From contig NZ_FNTG01000002.1 of the NCBI RefSeq assembly GCF_900104795.1, forward strand, positions 3,559,264 through 3,623,263: a stretch of DNA of 64,000 bases, given 5' to 3'. Source of the stretch: Burkholderia sp. WP9 (GTDB lineage Bacteria; Pseudomonadota; Gammaproteobacteria; Burkholderiales; Burkholderiaceae). Positions 35,736 through 44,050 of the stretch are shown in pieces (position 1 is the first letter of the stretch; every line of letters starts with the position of its first letter). Both the position numbers and the translations under genes were made by a program. The notes beneath the pieces are model-generated. The model was given only the letters and a program-made list of their open reading frames with translations. It was not told the DNA's origin and ran no database searches.

Positions 35736-35922
35736 TTTCGCCCTGTTCGACGCCTATGTGCCGACTATTCTTCTCGCGTTCGCGTTGGGTTGTATGTGTA
35801 CTTGGGTGCTCGATCGAGTGTTGGCATTAACAGGCATTTATCGCCTGGTTTGGCATCCGTCGCTGTTCAGGGCGAGTGTGCTGGTTTGCGTCTGTGGGAT
35901 TCTCGGTCTGCTCATTTACTGA
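35725..35922 (+). CDS. DUF1656 small membrane protein (AaeX-like)
   Basis: This 65-residue protein is MHRDFALFDAYVPTILLAFALGCMCTWVLDRVLALTGIYRLVWHPSLFRASVLVCVCGILGLLIY, shown here in part by its landmarks: FDAYVP near the N-terminus, two membrane helices, and YRLVWHPSLF between them. The start overlaps the FUSC gene by 11 bases. DUF1656 proteins accompany AaeB-type pumps with an unknown role. Confidence 0.9.
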   Translation: MHRDFALFDAYVPTILLAFALGCMCTWVLDRVLALTGIYRLVWHPSLFRASVLVCVCGILGLLIY

Positions 35923-35955
35923 TATGCGCGCCGAAAACTTAAAAAGGATTTCAAC

Positions 35956-36867
35956 ATGATCATGCGGAAATTGATCGGTATCGCGATGACCGCGTTGGTC
36001 TTTCTTGTCGCTGTATCGATAGGACGAGTGCTATGGGTCAGGTACATGGACGAACCATGGACCCGGGACGGGAGGATACGCGCGGACATCATCGGCATCG
36101 CCCCCGACGTGTCGGGAGCGGTGGTTTCCATGCCGGTAGCCGACAATCAGTTGGTCCATAAGGGCGATCTTCTGATGGAAGTCGATCCGTCGCATTACGC
36201 CATTGCAGTCGAACAAGCCAAGGCTGCTGTGGACGCGCATCGTGCTGATCTTGTCAGATTGAAGGCCGATGCGGAACGCAGACAAGATCTGGACAACGAC
36301 GTGGTTTCGAAGGAAAGTCGGGACAACGCACTGAAAGCGGCGGCAAGCGCGGCGGCACTGCTGCAGCAGGCGCAGGCGCAACTCGATGCCGCGGAACTGA
36401 ACCTGGCTCGGACCAAAGTCTATGCGCCCGTCGATGGTTATGTCACCAATCTCAATGTGCATCGTGGAGACTATGTAACGGCCGGCGTGCCGAAACTTGC
36501 CGTGGTCGACAGTTCCTCGTTCTGGGTCTATGGGTATTTTGAGGAAACTAAATTACCTCATGTAAAAGTCGGCGATAAGGCCCATGTTCGGCTGATGAGC
36601 GGAGGGGAGGTTGTTGGGCATGTCGATAGCATTTCTCGTGGCATCTACGACCGGGATAACCCTGTGAGCAGGGATTTGACCGCCGATGTCAACCCGACAT
36701 TCAACTGGGTTCGGCTGGCGCAGCGGGTACCGGTGCGCATCCACATCGACAGCGTGGCGCGTGGAGTCGTTCTTTCCGCAGGGACCACCTGCACGGTGAC
36801 CATCGATACAGATGAAAATCAGAAGGGGGCAGGGCGCATCGGCGGGCTGTTCAAGCCATCTGCTTAG
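35956..36867 (+). CDS. HlyD-family membrane-fusion protein (AaeA-like)
   Basis: This 303-residue protein has an N-terminal membrane helix (IGIAMTALVFLVAVSIGRVLWV) followed by the biotinyl-lipoyl pattern DIIGIAPDVSGAVVSMPVADNQLVHKGDLLMEVDPSHYAIAVEQAKA. A coiled-coil hairpin rich in alanine follows, then RTKVYAPVDGYVTNLNVHRGDYVTAG. The C-terminal barrel is RQVPVRIHID-like (QRVPVRIHIDS). It links the FUSC pump to the NodT channel. Last of the four structural genes. Confidence 0.93.
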   Translation: MIMRKLIGIAMTALVFLVAVSIGRVLWVRYMDEPWTRDGRIRADIIGIAPDVSGAVVSMPVADNQLVHKGDLLMEVDPSHYAIAVEQAKAAVDAHRADLVRLKADAERRQDLDNDVVSKESRDNALKAAASAAALLQQAQAQLDAAELNLARTKVYAPVDGYVTNLNVHRGDYVTAGVPKLAVVDSSSFWVYGYFEETKLPHVKVGDKAHVRLMSGGEVVGHVDSISRGIYDRDNPVSRDLTADVNPTFNWVRLAQRVPVRIHIDSVARGVVLSAGTTCTVTIDTDENQKGAGRIGGLFKPSA

Positions 36868-36951
36868 TGATCAGGTGAGAATGCTCCGCTCCCTTAATGC
36901 AACCCGGCAGACGGCGGCAAATGGCTGGCTCGTCTGGTTTTGGAATTGACA

Positions 36952-37392
36952 ATGAACGATGATCCATCGCGATACGTCGCTATCGAGGATAGTTTGGGAT
37001 CTGTTATCACTCGAGCGGCGAGGATAGTGGGTCGCGAAGCGGACCTCGCCGCCCGGAAAGTCGGATCGACTTACAGCCAGTTATCGGTGCTGTCCGTTAT
37101 GAGGCGAAATGACACAACAACCCCGCGCGAAGTTGCGAAAGCGTTGGACGTTGACTCAGGTTACGTTTCACGGGTGCTGGATAAACTGGAGCAATGCGGT
37201 TTGCTTGAGCGGAAACGGAGTCTCTCTGACAGGCGTGTGGTGGACATGCGACTGACTAATAGAGGTGGGGCGCTTGCCGCGCAAGCGCCCGCTGTTGTCG
37301 ATGAGACACTAAACGATCGTCTAAGGCGATTCAGTGGTGCAGAGATCGAAGAGTTACGCCGCTTGTTGGCGAAATTTGTCGACCGCGCATGA
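36952..37392 (+). CDS. MarR-family transcriptional regulator at the end of the efflux operon
   Basis: The protein is 146 residues from the ATG at 36952; a TTG twelve bases upstream is possible. It has a winged helix-turn-helix (STYSQLSVLSVMRRNDTTTPREVAKALDVDSGYVSRVLDKLEQCGLLERKRSLSDRRVVDMRLTNRG). MarR proteins commonly sense phenolic acids and repress efflux. It lies 84 bp downstream of the HlyD gene in the same direction and could control the pump. Confidence 0.92.
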   Translation: MNDDPSRYVAIEDSLGSVITRAARIVGREADLAARKVGSTYSQLSVLSVMRRNDTTTPREVAKALDVDSGYVSRVLDKLEQCGLLERKRSLSDRRVVDMRLTNRGGALAAQAPAVVDETLNDRLRRFSGAEIEELRRLLAKFVDRA

Positions 37393-37458
37393 CGTTTCGC
37401 CGTCAGCCTTAGGTTGACCATAGGCGTGTTTTAAGCGCACCATCGTGATGAACGGGAC

Positions 37459-38685
37459 TTAGAACTTGTGTCGAACCCCAAGGCGCAAGCCGATCTGCTT
37501 ATCCGATGAGGACGGCGTAAAGCCGGCGATATTCGCTACAGCAGGTTGGCCCAATGAATCTCGTCCGTTCGCTCGTTGTAGTACGCAGAGGGTATAGATA
37601 TCGGTTCGCTTTGAAAGATAATAGTCTGCACCTAGATCGAGCTGAATATATTTCGCTCCGCCGTCGCCGGCGACCGAATTGCGCTGAGTATAGTCAAAGG
37701 CAACGCCGGCCAGCAGTGTCGGCGTGACCATAGCTCGCACGCTCAGCTCCGCGCTGGTGAAAACAGCATTGCCCGAATAGCGCAAAGGATTTGGGCCGGA
37801 CGAGGACCCTAGCGATTCAAAGCGCGTGTTGGTTACTACCGCACTAACGGTTGTCTGGCTGATCGTGTACGAGGCTCCGCCGCCAATAATCTCTAGCGTT
37901 TTGGCAGACGCATATCCTGCTAGACCGGGAGATGCTTCGGGCGCGCTAGGGGAGCCGAAAGAGCCGATGTTGTTGGCAGTCGCCAGTCCCTTGTTAGGCG
38001 TATTCCCATAAAAAGAAACGTTCGGATCTCTAGCGTTGAGGTATCCTGCACCCAATGAGAACGAGCCGCCGTTGTAGTTGACTCCCAAAGACCATATTTG
38101 ATTCTGGGTCTCGCTGCCCGCCACACCGCCAAAACTATATAGTCCACCCGCGCGGATGCCACGGAAGGTTGGTGTCGTGTATTTGATGGAGTTGTTGATA
38201 CGGTTCGTGTTGCTCAGGTTGTCGACGTCGTTCAGATGCGATGACATATAGCCACCCCAATACCCGGATGCCGAGAACTGCTGGACAGACTCGACCAACG
38301 GATCATATTGCCGACCGGCAGTCACGGTGCCTCTATTTTCGGACAATAATCCCACGTAGGCCTGACGTCCGAACTCAGCTCCGCCCTGTGCGAGCGCTCC
38401 GCTGTTTGCCATAAATCCGTTTTCGAGGACGAAGATTGCTTTCAGTCCGCCTCCGAGATCTTCGGTGCCGCGCAGGCCCCAGCGACTCCCAGACAGACCA
38501 GTGGTGTGCGCGTCGGTGAGCGCAACCTGACTGCCGCCTGTGGGTTGACCATTTAGCTTGCCGGTTTGTGCGTTATTGGTGTATGTCAGACCGACATCGA
38601 TTAAGCCATATAGCGTTACGCTGCTTTGAGCGTGAGCAGTTCCCACAGTAAAAGCGATAATGCAGGCAGCAGAATACCTCTTCAT
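37459..38685 (-). CDS. Gram-negative porin (OmpC/Burkholderia type)
   Basis: This 408-residue protein has an N-terminal signal peptide (MKRYSAACIIAFTVGTAHAQ) and mature start SSVTLYGLIDVGLTYTNN, the normal opening of Burkholderia trimeric porins. It has GSRWGLRGTEDLGGGLKAIFVLENGF, RQAYVGLLSENRGTVTAGRQY and ends with a C-terminal phenylalanine in GLRLGVRHKF, required for outer-membrane assembly. It follows the MFS importer gene on the same strand after 99 bp, and may admit the same substrate. Confidence 0.94.
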   Translation of the reverse strand: MKRYSAACIIAFTVGTAHAQSSVTLYGLIDVGLTYTNNAQTGKLNGQPTGGSQVALTDAHTTGLSGSRWGLRGTEDLGGGLKAIFVLENGFMANSGALAQGGAEFGRQAYVGLLSENRGTVTAGRQYDPLVESVQQFSASGYWGGYMSSHLNDVDNLSNTNRINNSIKYTTPTFRGIRAGGLYSFGGVAGSETQNQIWSLGVNYNGGSFSLGAGYLNARDPNVSFYGNTPNKGLATANNIGSFGSPSAPEASPGLAGYASAKTLEIIGGGASYTISQTTVSAVVTNTRFESLGSSSGPNPLRYSGNAVFTSAELSVRAMVTPTLLAGVAFDYTQRNSVAGDGGAKYIQLDLGADYYLSKRTDIYTLCVLQRANGRDSLGQPAVANIAGFTPSSSDKQIGLRLGVRHKF

Positions 38686-38784
38686 GGGGTCTCCGATTCT
38701 TATATATGGTTGTGTGTGCCTTGAGGAGGCACACAGGTTACTGCGTCCGCGGCTTAGCGGTGCTGTGTGCCGCTGGTTTTGAAA

Positions 38785-40122
38785 TTAGACGGCAGCGGAT
38801 TTGGTGCTGCGGATCGCTGGCTGGACTCCGCATGCAAAGATCGCAATTGATGCAATAGCGGCAGGAACAGCAACGAGTAGAAAGAGGAGGGTGAAGCCAA
38901 TGTTCGCCGAAAGGAGAATTCCGCCAATGAGCGCGCCGCAGACGGATCCAAAGCGACCGACCCCGAGAGCCCAACTTACCCCGGTAACTCTGCTCGCTGT
39001 GGGATAGTAGCGAGCCGCAAATGCGTTAGCGCCCACTTGTGAACCGCTAATGCAGAATCCGACGCCTGTGACGGCGGCTGCCAGCAGCGGGCCCTGTGCA
39101 CTTCCTGTGGCGATGAGGAACGCCGAGCCGGCAGCATAAGCGACACCCAATACGATGGTCGGGGGGAAGCGGTCCATCAGATAACCAATGAAAAGGGCCC
39201 CGACGGTGCCGCCGACCTGATAGAAGATGGCGATCCGCGCCGCAGTGGCGAGCGACAAGCCAGAATGGTGGATCAAGGTGGGCAGCCAGTTCGTCATGAG
39301 ATAAACGATCAACAGGCTCATGAAGAACACGCACCATAGCAACAATGTGCCGCGCCGGAATTCGGCGGCAAAAAGCTGTCGGACCGGCGAACCTTCAACC
39401 TTGATTTCCTGAAGTGAGAAACGCGTGTTCTCGTCGTAATGAACCGGCGCTATGCGAGAAAGAAGTGGCCCAATTCTAGCCGGCTGACATTCTCGGGAGA
39501 CCATGAACCGCACGGATTCCGGGAGGAAGATGACCAGGATTGGCACCAAGGCCAAAGGAAGCACGCCACCGAAGAGAAGTACGCTTCGCCACCCGTGGTC
39601 TGGCAACAGTTGAGCTGAGACGACACCACCCAAGCCGGAGCCCAGCGTAAATCCACAGAACATCACGGTCGTTAGAAAAGACTTTCGGCGTTCGGGGCAA
39701 TACTCCGAGGTAAGCGCGATAGCGTTGGGCATCGCGCCGCCAAGGCCTAGACCCGTAATGAAACGAAGAGCGATGAGGAATGCGACGGTTGGCGCGTATG
39801 CCGCAGCCAGGCTAGCGAGGCCGAAAAAGGTTACGGTGACGATTAGTGTTTTTTTTCGCCCGACCCGGTCGGCTAACGGGCCGAAAAACAATGCACCGAT
39901 CATTAGGCCCGCTAGTCCTGCGCCGAACAGACCTCCGAGCACCGCTGGGCCGATTTGCCACTCATGCATCAGAGCAGGGGCGATGAAGCCGACGCAGGCG
40001 GTGTCAAAGCCGTCGACAGCCACAATACAGAAGCAGAGAAACACGATTCGCCACTGAAACACGGAGAAACGTTGAACGTCCAGCCAGGCGCGAACGTCGA
40101 TGACAGGCGATGCACTCTTCAT
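38785..40122 (-). CDS. MFS transporter, aromatic acid:H+ symporter (AAHS) type
   Basis: The protein is 445 residues from MKSASPVIDVRAWLDVQRFSVFQWRIVFLCF at 40122, with GGAG six bases before the ATG; longer starts add only a basic extension. The twelve-helix layout includes DGFDTACVGFIAPALMHEW, LADRVGRKKTLIVTV and GLGLGGAMPNAIALTSEYCPERRKSF. The DGFD motif in helix 1 and the DRVGRK loop are the AAHS signatures (PcaK, GenK, MhbT). The gene upstream of the porin suggests uptake of benzoate-like compounds such as salicylate or gentisate. Confidence 0.92.
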   Translation of the reverse strand: MKSASPVIDVRAWLDVQRFSVFQWRIVFLCFCIVAVDGFDTACVGFIAPALMHEWQIGPAVLGGLFGAGLAGLMIGALFFGPLADRVGRKKTLIVTVTFFGLASLAAAYAPTVAFLIALRFITGLGLGGAMPNAIALTSEYCPERRKSFLTTVMFCGFTLGSGLGGVVSAQLLPDHGWRSVLLFGGVLPLALVPILVIFLPESVRFMVSRECQPARIGPLLSRIAPVHYDENTRFSLQEIKVEGSPVRQLFAAEFRRGTLLLWCVFFMSLLIVYLMTNWLPTLIHHSGLSLATAARIAIFYQVGGTVGALFIGYLMDRFPPTIVLGVAYAAGSAFLIATGSAQGPLLAAAVTGVGFCISGSQVGANAFAARYYPTASRVTGVSWALGVGRFGSVCGALIGGILLSANIGFTLLFLLVAVPAAIASIAIFACGVQPAIRSTKSAAV

Positions 40123-40677
40123 TAAATGTCTCCAGATTCTATTTTTCTGTCTAGCCTCCAAAGTAATCGGGCGATGTTTCCTGCGTCTACGGAACCCAAT
40201 CGCATATTGCTTATTCACAATAGTTATTTTGCAAGCGGATGCGTGAGATGTTTTCACGACGGCGCGACGCACAAGGCTTCGCCGATTCACGCGGCGCGTC
40301 CTCGCGACCTTGCTATTCAGGCTCAACAGTGGATGGCTTGCTATACGATGGTTGTCGCGCTATTGACGGCAAGCGTGACACTTCGCCGGCCCGAAGAAAA
40401 CTGCACCGCCGTTACCCGCCGAAATGGATGAAAGAGGCGAGCGCCATCGTTATCCCTGGGTTGACGCCAAAGTGGTATCGCCGGGCAAGCTACGCTGTGG
40501 TGACGTTTCGCTGATCAGCATTGAGCTGGAAAACTGTCTTGCCCCGATGTGCGGATGGCGTTCGCACTAATGCGCACGCAATAAACCGATCTGAGGCCAG
40601 TTGTAGATGCGCAGACTTCGAGAATGACGTAGCACCCTCGCCGGCATCTGTTTGTTGTGCCGCGGGCAGTTCGCCCG
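40123..40677. other. 555-bp region without a recognisable gene
   Basis: No intact gene was found. A plus-strand segment near 40436-40530 reads like a C-terminal PGKLRCGDVSLIS of the MOSC kind in one frame, but only for a few residues. It is probably non-coding or holds a decayed gene. Confidence 0.45.
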
Positions 40678-41700
40678 CTAGGGAATAGCCCGGCGAACAG
40701 CGGGAATGACTTCGGCGGCAAGCAGTTCAATCGATTCCTTGACCATCTCGAATGGAAGACCACCGATGTCAAGTTGCGCCATGTAGCGCTGATGTCCGAA
40801 CAGCTGATATTCCATCAGAATCTTGTCGACGATTTCCTCTACGCTTCCGACGAAGAGGGCACCGCGCGGTGAAGACAAAGCTTCGTAGGCGCTCCATGAC
40901 ATCTCTGCGTGCTCACGGGGAAGATTGTTTGCTATGTAACGCCTGTAGTAGGGGAAGAATGCCTCTCGTGCACGTCGGCCGTCGCGTTGAACATGGAAAT
41001 GCCCGGAGACGGCCATTTTCAGTTGCGCTGGGGAATGGCCGGCCTCGGCGCCCGCTGCGCGATAAAGGTCGACGAACGGTACAAACTGCTCGGGCATTCC
41101 GCCAATGTTGGCAAGATTCAACGGCAAGCCTGCACGGCCGGCACGAATAGCACTCGACGATGTTCCACCGGCGGCGACCCAGATCGGAATGCGGCCTCGC
41201 AACGGTCGCGGCATGATCCAGGCGTCGGACAGAGGCGACCGGTGCATCCCTGACCATGACACAGGCCCCGGTTCATTGATTGCGACCAAAAGGCCCAGCT
41301 TCTCGTCAAACAGCGATTCGTAGTCAGTAAGCGAATGGCCGAACAGCGGAAATGACTCGCTATATGCGCCGCGTCCTACCAGCAGTTCGGACCGTCCGCC
41401 CGACAGGAGGTCGAGCGTGGAGAACTGCTGGTAGAGCCGGACCGGATCGTCGGAGCTCAGTATGCTCACCGCGCTGGTGAGACGGATCCGTCGTGTCACA
41501 CTCGCTACTGCGCCCAACACGACCGATGGAAACGATACAGCGAAATCCGGGCGATGGTGTTCGCCCACACCAAAGACGTCGATTCCGGCTTCGTCGGCGA
41601 TCCTTGCCGCGGCGACGATCTCCTCGAGGCGCTGATGCACGCGCTCTGTGCTGACTTCTCCGGCAGCAAGATCGCCGAACGTGTAAATGCCGAATTCCAT
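40678..41700 (-). CDS. LLM-class flavin-dependent oxidoreductase
   Basis: This 340-residue luciferase-like protein begins MEFGIYTFGDLAAGEVSTERVHQRLEEIVAAARIADEAGIDVFGVGEHHRPDFAVSFPSVVLGAVASVTRRIRLTSAV. The EHHRPDF and SAVSILSSDDPVRLYQQFSTLDLLSGGRSELLVGRGA segments place it in the FMN-dependent branch. It ends a co-directional group (43485 to 40678) with DoxX, a carboxylesterase and an NADP-binding reductase. Substrate unknown. Confidence 0.9.
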   Translation of the reverse strand: MEFGIYTFGDLAAGEVSTERVHQRLEEIVAAARIADEAGIDVFGVGEHHRPDFAVSFPSVVLGAVASVTRRIRLTSAVSILSSDDPVRLYQQFSTLDLLSGGRSELLVGRGAYSESFPLFGHSLTDYESLFDEKLGLLVAINEPGPVSWSGMHRSPLSDAWIMPRPLRGRIPIWVAAGGTSSSAIRAGRAGLPLNLANIGGMPEQFVPFVDLYRAAGAEAGHSPAQLKMAVSGHFHVQRDGRRAREAFFPYYRRYIANNLPREHAEMSWSAYEALSSPRGALFVGSVEEIVDKILMEYQLFGHQRYMAQLDIGGLPFEMVKESIELLAAEVIPAVRRAIP

Positions 41701-41737
41701 TGCGTTATTCCTGTGACGTCGTGATGAGCCGTAGCGC

Positions 41738-42142
41738 TTAGGCCCCGCGAACAGTCGGTTTCACAGCAAAGACTCCATCGCCAAGCAACGCCAGTGTCGC
41801 AGCCGCAATCGCGAGGAAAACCGGGTACTCCCAGCCACCATTTGGATTGGTAAAGGACCAGCCGTTGCCAAAGTGCACGGTCGAAGCGGCCAACAATTCA
41901 ATCGCGGCAACAGCCGCGACGGCGCGCGCATAAATGCCCGTCAGTAGGAAAATTCCACCGACGATCTCGAACAAGATAATCGGCCAGGCAAACCAGCCGG
42001 CGAAGCCAACCGATTCGAAGAATTTCGCGGTGCCGGCAGGCGTGAAGACGAGCAGCTTGGTCAGTCCGTGCGCGATGAACATAATGCCCAACGCGAGGCG
42101 CAGGAGGAAGGCGGCATAAGGAGCCGTGCGGTTATCGGTCAT
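41738..42142 (-). CDS. DoxX-family membrane protein
   Basis: The protein is 134 residues from MTDNRTAPYAAFLLRLALGIMFIAHGLTKL at 42142. It has four membrane segments with the DoxX pattern RLALGIMFIAHG, then FFESVGFAGWFAWPIILFEIVGGIFLLTGIYARAVA and FANGWSF-like HFGNGWSF. DoxX proteins occur in quinone-stress operons (for instance MhqP). It lies between the hydrolase and LLM genes. Confidence 0.9.
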   Translation of the reverse strand: MTDNRTAPYAAFLLRLALGIMFIAHGLTKLLVFTPAGTAKFFESVGFAGWFAWPIILFEIVGGIFLLTGIYARAVAAVAAIELLAASTVHFGNGWSFTNPNGGWEYPVFLAIAAATLALLGDGVFAVKPTVRGA

Positions 42143-42161
42143 GATGAAACTCCGGTTCTGG

Positions 42162-42833
42162 TTAATCGAGATTGGTTTGCTGACTGACCCAACGTGAAAA
42201 ATCACCGGCTATTTCGGCCGTCAGGGTGTGGCCCACGGAATACAGATGCATTTCATGCGGGACGCCGAGCGTGGTCAACCACGAATCAGCGTGTTCTGCG
42301 AACTTTACTGACAGCTTGTCGTCGAGTCGGCCGTGTGCGATGAATGCCGAGAGTCGGGCAAGCTCTTCGGCTGGTGCGAGATGCGGCTCCAGTTCCGGAA
42401 GAATACGACCGCTCAGAACGGCAAAGCGCCCCACGTCCTTGGGGGAAGACAAAGCAACACTCGCGCTGAGGATCCCGCCCTGGCTGAATCCCGCCATCAA
42501 CGCCGGCACAGGTGCGTTCGCGTCGGCACTGGCCATGGAACGGACCAGCCTACGAAGGGTCAGGCGACTTTCGTCCGCTTGGGCCTCATTGATGACGGGT
42601 CCTTGCGGGCCGAATCGCACATGGAACCAGGCGTACTGTCCGGCACCGAGCTCTAGCCGGCCACGCACGAAGACCACCTCTACACGCTTGTCGATGGTGT
42701 CTGCAAGCGGTAGCAGGTTAGTCTCATTACCTCCGACTCCATGCAGCAGAAAGAGCCGTGCGGCGGGCTGACCCGTTGCGGGGCGTAGACGGAACGCGAG
42801 GCCGGAAGCGGCGTCTTTGTGCAGGATATTCAT
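42162..42833 (-). CDS. Carboxylesterase/phospholipase-type alpha/beta hydrolase (MhqD-like)
   Basis: This 223-residue protein has FLLHGVGGNETNLLPLADTIDKRVEVVFVRG, the nucleophile elbow AGFSQGGILS (Ser in GFSQG), and late HGRLDDKLSV and SVGHTLTAE with the expected catalytic Asp and His. This is the pattern of acyl-protein thioesterase and MhqD-like hydrolases. It lies 19 bp before DoxX in the same operon. Confidence 0.9.
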   Translation of the reverse strand: MNILHKDAASGLAFRLRPATGQPAARLFLLHGVGGNETNLLPLADTIDKRVEVVFVRGRLELGAGQYAWFHVRFGPQGPVINEAQADESRLTLRRLVRSMASADANAPVPALMAGFSQGGILSASVALSSPKDVGRFAVLSGRILPELEPHLAPAEELARLSAFIAHGRLDDKLSVKFAEHADSWLTTLGVPHEMHLYSVGHTLTAEIAGDFSRWVSQQTNLD

Positions 42834-42855
42834 GATCTGCTCTGCTCGTGTGCTG

Positions 42856-43485
42856 TTATTTTGCGATCCAGGTGGGTGCGATGGCCGTGCCCAGACCGGC
42901 GCCGTAGCCCAGATAGATATTCAGGCCCGCCAGAGGCTCGAGGTAGCGGGCGTTTTTCAACGGACCGGCGTCGATCGGCTTAAAGCCAAGGCTTTCGATG
43001 AGTGCCTTGACCGTCTGCCTGGCGTGCGCACTGTCACTGGCGAAGAACACCGGTGCGGTCTGTTCGTTGGCGAAATTCGGCCCGTCGGCTAGAACCTGAG
43101 CAAACAGAGTGTTGAATGCCTTGACCAGTTGAACACCAGGGATTGCCTTGGAGATTTCTTCCGCGGCCGACGTGTCATGGCCGACGACCAGGCCCGAATA
43201 GTCTGCATTCAGCGGGTTGGTGATGTCGATGATGACCTTGCCGGTGAGGTCGCCCAGACCTTGCAGGGCAGTCACGGCATCGCCGTAGCCGGTCGCAAGA
43301 ATAACGACCTCACTGTTACCTAGCGCCTCGCCGAGGGGAGAGGCCGTTGCACCTGCGTGCCCGGCCGCAAGTGCTTCGGCCTTCGAGACATCGCGGCCGG
43401 TGACGCGAACCGCATGGCCGGCCTTGCTCAGCTGCTTGACGAATGCGGCCCCCATGTTGCCGGTGCCAATGATGGTGACGTTCAT
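42856..43485 (-). CDS. NADPH-dependent F420 reductase-like NAD(P)-binding oxidoreductase
   Basis: The protein is 209 residues from MNVTIIGTGNMGAAFVKQL at 43485, where the Rossmann GTGNMG sits near the N-terminus. It has VIDITNPLNADYSGLVVGHDTSAAEEISKAIPGVQLVKAFNTLFAQVL, typical of F420-dependent NADP reductase-like proteins (NPLN and KAFNT motifs). In proteobacteria these are usually NADPH-linked reductases of unknown substrate. First gene of the minus-strand group. Confidence 0.87.
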   Translation of the reverse strand: MNVTIIGTGNMGAAFVKQLSKAGHAVRVTGRDVSKAEALAAGHAGATASPLGEALGNSEVVILATGYGDAVTALQGLGDLTGKVIIDITNPLNADYSGLVVGHDTSAAEEISKAIPGVQLVKAFNTLFAQVLADGPNFANEQTAPVFFASDSAHARQTVKALIESLGFKPIDAGPLKNARYLEPLAGLNIYLGYGAGLGTAIAPTWIAK

Positions 43486-43586
43486 ATCAATAACCTCTTT
43501 AAGCTGACACGTTAAGTAGAAAGCAGCCACATTTATGGTGAGTAGCGGTTCAGCGTCGAATCGCTCGCGGCTCGCCGGTCCAACGG

Positions 43587-43901
43587 CTAATGACGCGCGT
43601 ACAACGACTTTGTGGGGGGATTCGCCGCGGACTCGCCAGATTGCGACAATCCGCTGCCCACCCCGCCAAAGGCGTTGTTTTCGGCTCGTGCCGCGCCGTT
43701 CCGCGCGGACACACGAGTCTCAGCCGCCTGAACGTCGGCGGGATAGGAGGGGTCTCTGCCGTGGGCGCTATAACCAGCGTTTCTGAGCTGGACCAATTGG
43801 TCGAGAACCTGAGCGCGGCTCACTGGCTGGTTTGACTGGCCGAACGCGACGGGAGCGACGAATGCAGTGGCGACAACAATGGCTTGGATGAGCGACTTCA
43901 T
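43587..43901 (-). CDS. DUF4148 domain-containing secreted protein
   Basis: This 104-residue protein has a signal peptide (MKSLIQAIVVATAFVAPVAFG) and the DUF4148 core QPVSRAQVLDQLVQLRNAGYSAHGRDPSYPADVQAAETRVSARN. Such proteins are very common in Burkholderiales and have no known function. It is the first of two in the window (the other begins beyond 64000). It stands between the LysR gene and the reductase group. Confidence 0.92.
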   Translation of the reverse strand: MKSLIQAIVVATAFVAPVAFGQSNQPVSRAQVLDQLVQLRNAGYSAHGRDPSYPADVQAAETRVSARNGAARAENNAFGGVGSGLSQSGESAANPPTKSLYARH

Positions 43902-43969
43902 GATGGTTTGCCTCGGAGTTTTTGCCTTTTCGACTGCGAACCTGCCTGTTCGCAGCCGGAGTATTGAAG

Positions 43970-44050
43970 TCCATTCTATTGATCCAGCAATGGTTGATAA
44001 ACAGCTATTATCTGGACATATAGTCCCATTTATCGAGACAATAGAATGGA
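43970..44050. promoter_or_regulatory. 12-bp inverted repeat spanning the LysR gene start, with an inner palindrome
   Basis: TCCATTCTATTG (43970-43981) pairs with CAATAGAATGGA (44039-44050) across a 57-bp spacer, and the right arm covers the LysR ATG at 44046. Between them GGACATATAGTCC (44014-44026) is a second palindrome. The layout suggests autoregulation of LysR and control of the divergent genes. Confidence 0.5.

Noticed and set aside
40436..40530. Short plus-strand stretch reading PGKLRCGDVSLIS, like a MOSC domain end
   Set aside because: Only about a dozen residues fit and the rest of the frame does not, so chance similarity cannot be excluded.
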